Shown here in pieces: positions 57,128 through 64,000 of a stretch of DNA of 64,000 bases (the stretch's first letter is position 1; the number at the start of each line of letters is the position of its first letter). Source of the stretch: SMWN01 sp965221455. GTDB taxonomy: Bacteria > Pseudomonadota > Gammaproteobacteria > Eutrophobiales > Eutrophobiaceae. The DNA lies in assembly GCA_965221455.1 (NCBI GenBank), contig OZ244890.1:62001-126000 (forward strand). The letters are read 5' to 3'. The translations under genes and the position numbers were made by a program. A model generated the notes under the pieces. It saw only the letters and a program-made list of their open reading frames with translations. It did not search any database and was not told where the DNA came from.

Positions 57128-57487
57128 TTAAGTTGAAAGACCGGATTTTGCTATGTCAACCAGTTCAGCAAATGCAGCTTTATCGGCGACAGCAAGTTCT
57201 GCGAGTATTTTACGATCAACTTCAACACTGGACTTAATGAGTCCATCAATCATCCGACTGTACGACAAACCATGCTCACGAGCACCGGCATTGATACGGG
57301 CAATCCATAAACTTCTGAATACACGCTTCTTCGCGCGACGATCCCGATACGCATACTGACCGGCCCTGGTGACAGCTTGCACGGCGACACGGTAAACGTT
57401 TTTGCGCCGTCCACGATAACCCTTGGCTTGTTCCAATATCTTTTTGTGTCTGGCATGTGCGGTAACACCGCGTTTTACTCTTGGCAT
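57128..57487 (-). CDS. rplT: 50S ribosomal protein L20
   Basis: A 119-residue basic protein with the L20 signature KGYRGRRKNVYR and INAGAREHGLSYSRMI. In E. coli L20 represses its own operon by binding the rpmI leader; whether the site exists here I cannot say. Confidence 0.98.
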   Translation of the reverse strand: MPRVKRGVTAHARHKKILEQAKGYRGRRKNVYRVAVQAVTRAGQYAYRDRRAKKRVFRSLWIARINAGAREHGLSYSRMIDGLIKSSVEVDRKILAELAVADKAAFAELVDIAKSGLST

Positions 57488-57511
57488 TTCTGTATTCCCT
57501 AAAGCAGGTAG

Positions 57512-57709
57512 CTAACTGTACGGCAACATGCGCGAAATCGACCTTTGGTCGTTATCATGAACGGCAATCATTTCACGCAATTGACGCTTGCGCTTGCTAC
57601 TCTTACTGGTCAGGATGTGATTCCTGAATGATTGACGATGCTTGAATTTTCCCGAAGCACTCCTTGAAAAACGCTTCGCCGCACCGCGGTTAGTCTTCAT
57701 TTTCGGCAT
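57512..57709 (-). CDS. rpmI: 50S ribosomal protein L35
   Basis: A 65-residue protein beginning MPKMKTNRGAAKRFSRSASGKFKHRQSF, the usual L35 sequence. It lies between infC and rplT in the standard order. Confidence 0.98.
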   Translation of the reverse strand: MPKMKTNRGAAKRFSRSASGKFKHRQSFRNHILTSKSSKRKRQLREMIAVHDNDQRSISRMLPYS

Positions 57710-57747
57710 CCGCCCTACTCCAAAATATTAAGTAAATGTATCTTCAA

Positions 57748-58263
57748 CTATTTCTTCGGTCCCATAACCATGACCATCTGTCGACCTTCCATTTTAGGAA
57801 ACTGTTCTATGCTTCCAAATGTATCAAGATCCGCCTCTATTCTCTTCAGCATCCTGACTCCCAATTCCTGATGAGCCATTTCACGCCCACGAAACCTCAG
57901 GGTGATTTTTACTTTATCACCCTGAGTCAAAAATTTAATCAGATTACGTAACTTTATCTGGTAATCAGCCTCGTCCGTCCCTGGACGTACCTTAATCTCT
58001 TTAACATGGATTTGTTTTTGCTTCTTCCTGGAAGCGTTTTTTTTCTTGGTCTGTTCAAAAACAAACTTGCCGTAATCCATAATCCGGCAAACCGGTGGTT
58101 CATCTGCAGGAACAATTTCCACTAAATCCAGATCAACTTCTTCTGTCATCGCAAGAGCATTCTGTATAGTCACTACACCTACCTGCTCCCCATCCTTATC
58201 AATAAGCCGTACTTCGGGAGATGTTATCTCCTCGTTTAGACGAGTCTTTTTATCTACAGCGAT
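57748..58263 (-). CDS. infC: Translation initiation factor IF-3, with a non-AUG start
   Basis: IF-3 keeps ribosomal subunits apart and polices start-codon choice. The conserved N-terminus (AVDKKTRLNEEI, then VRLIDKDGEQVGVV) lies upstream of any ATG or GTG. It is preceded by an ATC codon at 58263 with GGAGG nine bases before it. So the likely start is AUC, in line with the AUU start of E. coli infC that allows autoregulation. The product is 171 residues with PPVCRIMDYGKF and the C-terminal GREMAHQELG. It begins 4 bases after thrS, whose last codons hold the ribosome binding site. Confidence 0.93.
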   Translation of the reverse strand: MAVDKKTRLNEEITSPEVRLIDKDGEQVGVVTIQNALAMTEEVDLDLVEIVPADEPPVCRIMDYGKFVFEQTKKKNASRKKQKQIHVKEIKVRPGTDEADYQIKLRNLIKFLTQGDKVKITLRFRGREMAHQELGVRMLKRIEADLDTFGSIEQFPKMEGRQMVMVMGPKK

Positions 58264-58267
58264 GTTA

Positions 58268-60208
58268 TTATTCCTCCAAATCAGAATTATCTAATACAGA
58301 GCGGCCAAGACACGCGACATCGTCTTCAAGACGCTGAATGAAAGTAGAAATCGACATACCTCCCAGATCTTTACCGTTACGCGCTCGCACGGCCACCGTA
58401 TTATTTTCAGCTTCATGTGCTCCAATCACCAATTGATATGGCACGCGCTGAATTGCATGCTCGCGGATTCTAAGCCCGATCGTTTCATTTCTCAAGTCAT
58501 GATCGACCCTGATTCCCTGTTTTTTCAAGCTTTCCGCTACCTGGACTGCAATTTCAATCTGATGCTCTGTCAAACTAATCACAACCACCTGAACCGGCGC
58601 TAACCAGACTGGAAAGCTGCCCGCGTAATGTTCAATCAATATCCCGATGAATCGTTCCACTGAGCCAAGGATTGCGCGGTGAATCATCACCGGAACTTGC
58701 TTTGAACCATCTTTGGCAACATAACTCGCATCCAGGCTGCCGGGCATGGAAAAATCCACCTGGATGGTGCCACATTGCCAGGCTCGACCAATACTATCCT
58801 GCAACACAAATTCAATCTTCGGGCCATAAAAAGCACCCTCGCCCGGCTGTAACTTCCAATCTAAACCCTTACTCTCAACCGCTATTTTTAACGCTTCTTC
58901 TCCACGGTCCCACTGCTCATCCGAACCAACGCGCTTTTCGGGTCTTGTCGACACAGCAATCGAGACATCTGCAAAGCCAAAATCGTGATAAGTTTCAAAG
59001 GTCAAATCAATCAGTGCGGCAACCTCTTCCTGTAACTGCCCTTCAGTACAAAAAATATGTGCATCATCCTGCGTAAATCGTCTGGCACGCATCAGACCAT
59101 GTAATGTGCCTGAGGCTTCATTACGATGAACGATACCAAATTCAGACATGCGCAAAGGCAAATCTCGATAACTTTTGAGACCATGATTAAATAATTGAAT
59201 ATGAGCGGGACAATTCATGGGTTTTATCGCATATTCGCGATTTTCGGAACTGGTGGTAAACATGTCATCCGAAAATTTATCCCAATGCCCTGACTTCTCC
59301 CACAATGAGCGATCAATCATTTGCGGCGTATGCACTTCCTGATAGTTATAATCTTTCAACTTGTTGCGTAAATATTGCTCAAGTATTTGATAAATTTGCC
59401 AACCCTTTTCATGCCAAAATACCATTCCAGGCGCTTCAGGTTGAAAGTGGAAAAGACCCAATTTTTTACCTAATTTTCTATGATCACGTTTTTCGGCTTG
59501 TTCCAGACGATGCAAATACGCTTTCAATGACTTTTTATCTTTCCAGGCTGTGCCGTAAATACGCTGCAACATTTCATTATTGGAGTCGCCCCGCCAATAG
59601 GCTCCCGCCAACCTGGTTAGCTTGAATGCTTTCAATTTTCCAGTACTGGGAACATGCGGCCCTCGACACAGATCTGTAAAATCACCTTGTGAATATAGTG
59701 ACAGGTCTTGACCTTCAGGAATTGATTCAATGATTTCGGCCTTATACTCCTCTCCTGCATCGCGAAAGAAATTTATCGTTTCATCCCGCGATAACACTGA
59801 TCTTGAAATCAGTAAATCAGCTTTTGCCAATTCAGTCATTTTGTTTTCAATTTTTTGTAAATCTTCCGGCGCGAATGACTCCCTGTAAGAAAAATCATAA
59901 TAAAAACCATCGGCGATAACCGGACCAATAGTCACTTGCGCATCGGGAAATAATTGCTTGACTGCTTGAGCCATCAGGTGCGCACAGGAGTGGCGGATAA
60001 TTTCCAGTCCCTCTTCGTCTCGCTCAGTAATAATTCTTAGATCAGTATCATTCTCGATGAGATAAGAAGCATCCACCAGAACGTCACCAACCAGGCCTCC
60101 AAGAGTGGCTTTTGCCAAACCGGGACCAATATCTTCAGCGACCTGCATCACGGCAACAGGATCATTAAATGGTTTTTGAGTACCGTCGGGGAGTGTGATA
60201 ACCGGCAT
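58268..60208 (-). CDS. thrS: Threonine--tRNA ligase
   Basis: Charges tRNA-Thr and edits Ser-tRNA-Thr. The ATG at 60208 follows an AGGAGGAAGC ribosome binding site and gives a 646-residue protein. It has a TGS domain (MPVITLPDGTQKPF), an editing domain with HSCAHLMAQAVKQLFP, class II core motifs (MNCPAHIQLF, YRDLPLRMSEFGIVHR) and an anticodon-binding domain. An upstream in-frame extension to 60253 is not expected. Confidence 0.97.
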   Translation of the reverse strand: MPVITLPDGTQKPFNDPVAVMQVAEDIGPGLAKATLGGLVGDVLVDASYLIENDTDLRIITERDEEGLEIIRHSCAHLMAQAVKQLFPDAQVTIGPVIADGFYYDFSYRESFAPEDLQKIENKMTELAKADLLISRSVLSRDETINFFRDAGEEYKAEIIESIPEGQDLSLYSQGDFTDLCRGPHVPSTGKLKAFKLTRLAGAYWRGDSNNEMLQRIYGTAWKDKKSLKAYLHRLEQAEKRDHRKLGKKLGLFHFQPEAPGMVFWHEKGWQIYQILEQYLRNKLKDYNYQEVHTPQMIDRSLWEKSGHWDKFSDDMFTTSSENREYAIKPMNCPAHIQLFNHGLKSYRDLPLRMSEFGIVHRNEASGTLHGLMRARRFTQDDAHIFCTEGQLQEEVAALIDLTFETYHDFGFADVSIAVSTRPEKRVGSDEQWDRGEEALKIAVESKGLDWKLQPGEGAFYGPKIEFVLQDSIGRAWQCGTIQVDFSMPGSLDASYVAKDGSKQVPVMIHRAILGSVERFIGILIEHYAGSFPVWLAPVQVVVISLTEHQIEIAVQVAESLKKQGIRVDHDLRNETIGLRIREHAIQRVPYQLVIGAHEAENNTVAVRARNGKDLGGMSISTFIQRLEDDVACLGRSVLDNSDLEE

Positions 60209-60348
60209 GCTTCCTCCTTTTCCTGAGCAGTGGTGACCTGTACAAAAGGCCACTTAACAAAAAGAACAGTATTATTAAAATTGAAAAACACCGCCCTGCA
60301 GTGCCTTCCCTTACCAAAACCCCGGTTCAGGGACATCAGTAAAAAATA

Positions 60349-60425
60349 TGGTAGGCACGATTGGACTCGAACCAACGACCCCCACCATGTCAAGGTGGTG
60401 CTCTAACCAGCTGAGCTACGCGCCT
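60349..60425 (-). tRNA. tRNA-Val (GAC)
   Basis: A 77-base cloverleaf with a CCACC/GGTGG anticodon stem and loop TTGACAT, anticodon GAC. The acceptor stem pairs with one G:U, and CCA is encoded. Confidence 0.95.
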
Positions 60426-60782
60426 GCAATAATATTGTAAATAAATACAGCGTTAAAGGGCGCACAGGATAAATGAGATCCTCGACTAAAACCAGTGCTC
60501 TCAGGCTGAAAGATTCCCTTATCAGCTATTTTTCACCCGGTCTGTAAGCCCACGATTTACTGCAAACATTCACTGCCGTTAATATTCCCAACATAAACCG
60601 GAACAATCTCTGATAGAAAAAGTCTCGTGTACCAGGCCCGAAACGAACATACCAATCGTAGCCGGAATAGCTGTTTTTATTATATTGTTTACTTAAATAA
60701 AACCGCTTGTGCGAGTGGATTGTTTATTACTTTCTCTCTGTACTGTAACTGACGGTTGATTAGTCTATCTATCAGGTAAAAC
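60426..60782. other. Intergenic, nothing recognisable
   Basis: About 350 bases between tRNA-Val and uvrB. A TACAAT on the minus strand about 15 bases before the tRNA could be its -10 element. I see no gene or repeat. Confidence 0.5.
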
Positions 60783-62792
60783 TCAGATCAATTCCAGTTC
60801 AGTTTTCTTCAGTTTTTGAATTTGGTCGCGTAAGCGTGCCGCGTCTTCAAATTCCAGATTTCTGGCATGCTGATACATTTGCTCTTCCAACTGTTTTATA
60901 TTTTTCGTCGCCAACTCCGGAGCTAACACTGCATAATCTCCGGCTTGTTCTGCAACTTTGTCAAGATGCCGCCATGCTTTTGCTTTTTCGCTGCGTGCGC
61001 CTGCCATAATATCGGTAACCGCTTTGGTAATACCTTTGGGTATAATGTTATTCTGTTTATTAAACTGCTCTTGCTTCTCACGACGGCGACGCATTTCATC
61101 CATTGCACGCTGCATGGAACCTGTTTGTTTGGCCGCATATAGAATGCCTTTACCATTAATATGCCTGGCAGCACGTCCAATTGTTTGTACGAGACTGGTC
61201 TCCGAACGCAAGAACCCTTCTTTATCGGCATCCAGTATGGCAACCAATGATACTTCAGGAATATCCAGCCCTTCCCGAAGCAGATTGATGCCGACCAGTA
61301 CATCAAACTCACCCAGGCGCAGATCTCTTATAATTTCAACCCTTTCAACAGTATCTATATCGGAATGTAAATAACGAACGCGCACATCATGTTCGGACAA
61401 ATAGTCGGTCAAGTCTTCCGCCATTCTTTTGGTCAATGTTGTTACCAATATACGTTCTTTCATACTGACCCTGAGATGAATTTCGGAGAGTAAATCATCA
61501 ACCTGTGTTGCAACAGGTCTGACTTCTACCACAGGATCCAGCAAACCCGTTGGTCGCACTATTTGTTCGACCGTATTATCTGAATAGCCAAGTTCATATG
61601 CACTCGGCGTTGCAGAAGTATAGATCGTTTGTGGCGCAAGTTTTTCAAACTCATCAAACCTGAGTGGTCGATTATCCAATGCAGACGGCAAACGAAAGCC
61701 ATATTCCACAAGATTTTCCTTTCTCGATCTATCACCACGATACATACCCCCCAACTGGGGAATAGTGACATGACTCTCGTCAACAACAAGCAGCCCATTC
61801 TCCGGCAAATAATCAAATAATGTGGGAGGTGGCTCACCCGACGCCCGGCCGGATAAATAACGAGAATAATTTTCTATACCCGAGCAATAACCAATCTCCA
61901 ATATCATCTCGATATCGAAACGGGTGCGCTGTTCGAGACGTTGTGCTTCTACCAGCTTATTCAGATCGTTAAGCTGGCTCAGACGTTCTCTCAATTCTGT
62001 TTTAATTTCCTCAACGGCATCAAGAAGTATTTGTCTTTGCGCCACGTAATGTGTTTTCGGATGAATGGTGGTTCTCGGGATTTTATTCAGGATATCTCCT
62101 GTCAAGGGATCAAACCAGGCCAGACTCTCAATTTCGTCGTCGAACAACTCGGCTCGAATGGCATTGCGTTCTGACTCGGCCGGAAAAATATCAATCACAT
62201 CACCACGAACACGATAGGTGCCCCGTTGTAATTCAACGTCATTTCGCTTGTATTGCATTTCAGCTAAACGTCGTAATAAATAACGTTGGCTGGATTGATC
62301 ACCTACGTCCAAATGCATGACCATACTCAAATAGGTTTGGGGATCCCCAAGGCCATAAATAGCGGACACGGTTGCGACAACGATTGCATCAGACCTTTCG
62401 AGCAATGCTTTGGTAGCGGACAATCTCATCTGCTCGATATGATCATTAATGGAAGCATCTTTTTCGATATAGGTATCGCTTGCCGGGACATAGGCCTCAG
62501 GCTGGTAATAGTCATAATAGGAAACGAAATACTCGACCGCATTCTCGGGAAAAAATTCTTTCATTTCTCCATAGATCTGAGCCGCCAGTGTCTTGTTATG
62601 CGCGAGTATCAATGTCGGGCGTTGCACCTCTTCGATAACATTAGCGATAGAATATGTCTTCCCGGAACCGGTAACACCCAGGAGTACCTGATGAGCCAAA
62701 CCGTCCCCCAGACCTTGTAGAAGCGATTCTATCGCTGCAGGTTGATCACCGGCTGGCCGGTATTTTGAGATCAAGTTGAATTCTTTATGCAT
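60783..62792 (-). CDS. uvrB: Excinuclease ABC subunit B
   Basis: Damage-recognition helicase of nucleotide excision repair. The 669-residue protein has Walker A GVTGSGKTYSI at residues 39-49, the beta-hairpin YYDYYQPEAY, the DESH box VVDESHVT, helicase motif QTIGRAARH and a C-terminal UVR domain (LEEQMYQHARNLEFEDAARLRDQI starts the motif). Full length. Confidence 0.98.
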   Translation of the reverse strand: MHKEFNLISKYRPAGDQPAAIESLLQGLGDGLAHQVLLGVTGSGKTYSIANVIEEVQRPTLILAHNKTLAAQIYGEMKEFFPENAVEYFVSYYDYYQPEAYVPASDTYIEKDASINDHIEQMRLSATKALLERSDAIVVATVSAIYGLGDPQTYLSMVMHLDVGDQSSQRYLLRRLAEMQYKRNDVELQRGTYRVRGDVIDIFPAESERNAIRAELFDDEIESLAWFDPLTGDILNKIPRTTIHPKTHYVAQRQILLDAVEEIKTELRERLSQLNDLNKLVEAQRLEQRTRFDIEMILEIGYCSGIENYSRYLSGRASGEPPPTLFDYLPENGLLVVDESHVTIPQLGGMYRGDRSRKENLVEYGFRLPSALDNRPLRFDEFEKLAPQTIYTSATPSAYELGYSDNTVEQIVRPTGLLDPVVEVRPVATQVDDLLSEIHLRVSMKERILVTTLTKRMAEDLTDYLSEHDVRVRYLHSDIDTVERVEIIRDLRLGEFDVLVGINLLREGLDIPEVSLVAILDADKEGFLRSETSLVQTIGRAARHINGKGILYAAKQTGSMQRAMDEMRRRREKQEQFNKQNNIIPKGITKAVTDIMAGARSEKAKAWRHLDKVAEQAGDYAVLAPELATKNIKQLEEQMYQHARNLEFEDAARLRDQIQKLKKTELELI

Positions 62793-62870
62793 TAACTATT
62801 TGTCGTAATGATTGTTTCAAGTATATTACATGCCTTCTATCCACCCGAATAATCTTCTGAGGGAGTAAAA

Positions 62871-64000
62871 TTGGGCGTAAAGGTATCACAGCGTGCTAAT
62901 AGTATTAAACCGTCACCAACATTGGCCGTCTCTGCGAAAGCAGCAGAATTGAGGGCTGAAGGACAGGATATTATCAGCCTTGGCGCCGGCGAACCGGACT
63001 TTGATACGCCTGAACACATCAAGGATGCTGCTGTTCAGGCTCTAAAGGAAGGCTTTACAAAATATACGGCCGTGGGCGGCACAACCGGGCTGATCAAAGC
63101 CATTATCCAGAAACTCAAAAAAGAAAATCAGTTGGAATACACCGCTGACCAAATCCTCGTCTCCTGTGGCGTCAAACACAGTCTGTATAATCTGATGCAG
63201 GCTCTGTTAAATCCAGGCGATGAAGTCATTATCCCCGCACCTTACTGGGTCTCCTATCCGGATATGGCCAAGTTAGCCGACGCTAAACCGGTGATTGTAA
63301 AAACTGATGCCGGAAGTGGCCTAAAGATCAGCCCTGAGCAACTACAGGCTGCTATCACTGATAAAACAAGGCTGCTAATCATTAATAGTCCATCCAATCC
63401 GGCAGGTATTTGTTATACGACAGATGAGCTTGCGGCACTCGGCAAGGTACTGAACAATCACCCTGATATTATCATTGCGACTGATGACATCTATGAGCAT
63501 ATCCTGTGGAGCAGGAAATTTACAGACATCGTCAATGCTTCCCCTGAACTATATGACCGTACTGTTGTTTTAAATGGTGTATCTAAAGCATATGCCATGA
63601 CGGGATGGCGTATAGGTTATGCCGCCGGTCCGGCATCGCTGATAAGTTCGATGCGGAAAATTCAGTCTCAAAGTACATCAAACCCGACATCAATTGCCCA
63701 AGTGGCGGCGCAAGCAGCAATGGAGGGCGACCAAACCTACATCAATGAGAGCAACAAAATTTTCAAGGCGCGTCACGATTACGTTTACGAACAGTTAAAC
63801 AAGATCGCAGATATAGAATGTCATGCCTCCGCAGGCACCTTCTATATCTTTCCAAACTTTCAGGGCGTCATAGATCGTATGGAATCTATCAAAAATGATA
63901 TAGAACTGGCCGAATTTCTGCTGGAGCAGGGAAAAATTGCCATGGTTCCTGGCTCGGCATTTGGTGCCCCGGGACATATGCGTATCTCATTTGCAACCAG
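62871..64000 (+). CDS. Aspartate-type aminotransferase (partial, runs off the window)
   Basis: A PLP class I aminotransferase of the subgroup Ib aspartate type. It starts with TTG at 62871, five bases after GAGGGAG, and is read open to the window edge (376 codons seen). It has ISLGAGEPDFDTPEHI, KYTAVGG, NSPSNPAGICY, DDIYEHILW and the PLP-lysine in LNGVSKAYAMTGWRIGY. Expected total is about 395 residues, so only the end is missing. Divergent from uvrB. Confidence 0.95.
   Translation, partial: MGVKVSQRANSIKPSPTLAVSAKAAELRAEGQDIISLGAGEPDFDTPEHIKDAAVQALKEGFTKYTAVGGTTGLIKAIIQKLKKENQLEYTADQILVSCGVKHSLYNLMQALLNPGDEVIIPAPYWVSYPDMAKLADAKPVIVKTDAGSGLKISPEQLQAAITDKTRLLIINSPSNPAGICYTTDELAALGKVLNNHPDIIIATDDIYEHILWSRKFTDIVNASPELYDRTVVLNGVSKAYAMTGWRIGYAAGPASLISSMRKIQSQSTSNPTSIAQVAAQAAMEGDQTYINESNKIFKARHDYVYEQLNKIADIECHASAGTFYIFPNFQGVIDRMESIKNDIELAEFLLEQGKIAMVPGSAFGAPGHMRISFAT

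Overview
The window comes from a gammaproteobacterial chromosome of moderately low G+C. The evidence is gene order: tRNA-fMet-rimP-nusA-infB-rbfA-truB-rpsO-pnp, surE-pcm-nlpD-(rpoS), methyltransferase-rnhA-dnaQ and thrS-infC-rpmI-rplT-pheS-pheT-ihfA are classic gammaproteobacterial neighbourhoods. Most housekeeping genes lie on the minus strand.

Layout. 1-9.3 kb: the transcription/translation operon, from pnp back to an initiator tRNA. 9.3-14.9 kb: a decay zone. It holds a broken radical SAM gene of the AmmeMemoRadiSam system (amrS), a broken amrB-amrA fusion, a lysine-rich histone-H1-like gene with a frame break in an A run, adk, an IS30-family transposase remnant, an Mth938-like gene, and a clearly recognisable but dead rpoS downstream of intact nlpD. 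14.9-26 kb: surE/pcm, argF/argD, a PuuD-like membrane protein, grxD, dnaQ, rnhA, a methyltransferase, aas and apt.

26.1-34.1 kb: a complete type II-C CRISPR-Cas locus. A small coupled ORF leads into an 1140-residue Cas9, followed by cas1 and cas2, with no csn2 or cas4. Next comes a candidate tracrRNA on the opposite strand, then an array of 46 repeats (36 bp) and 45 spacers (29-30 bp). Repeat polarity, an extended -10 motif at the end of every repeat, and the anti-repeat all indicate minus-strand transcription of array and tracrRNA, convergent with the cas genes. The cas genes look richer in G+C than their neighbours.

34.1-52.6 kb: an SDR protein lacking its catalytic Tyr, a glycosyltransferase, a nucleosidase-like protein, an SPL-like radical SAM protein, a diguanylate cyclase, a glnE split into two ORFs at the domain boundary, a PCMT-like/rhodanese/TolC cluster, a hybrid histidine kinase with a separate Hpt protein, a second SDR, and glmS. 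Directly downstream of glmS, one unknown gene is bracketed by a second copy of the glmS 3' end. 52.6-64 kb: tRNA-Pro, the ihfA/pheST/rplT/rpmI/infC/thrS operon, tRNA-Val, uvrB and the start of an aspartate-type aminotransferase.

Three eroded loci (rpoS, amrS, amrBA) and an eroded IS close together suggest relaxed selection, possibly a host-associated lineage that still keeps a long phage-defence array. That lifestyle statement is inference. The points most worth a second look are the Cas9 locus with its split anti-repeat tracrRNA, the loss of rpoS, the split glnE and the glmS-tail duplication.
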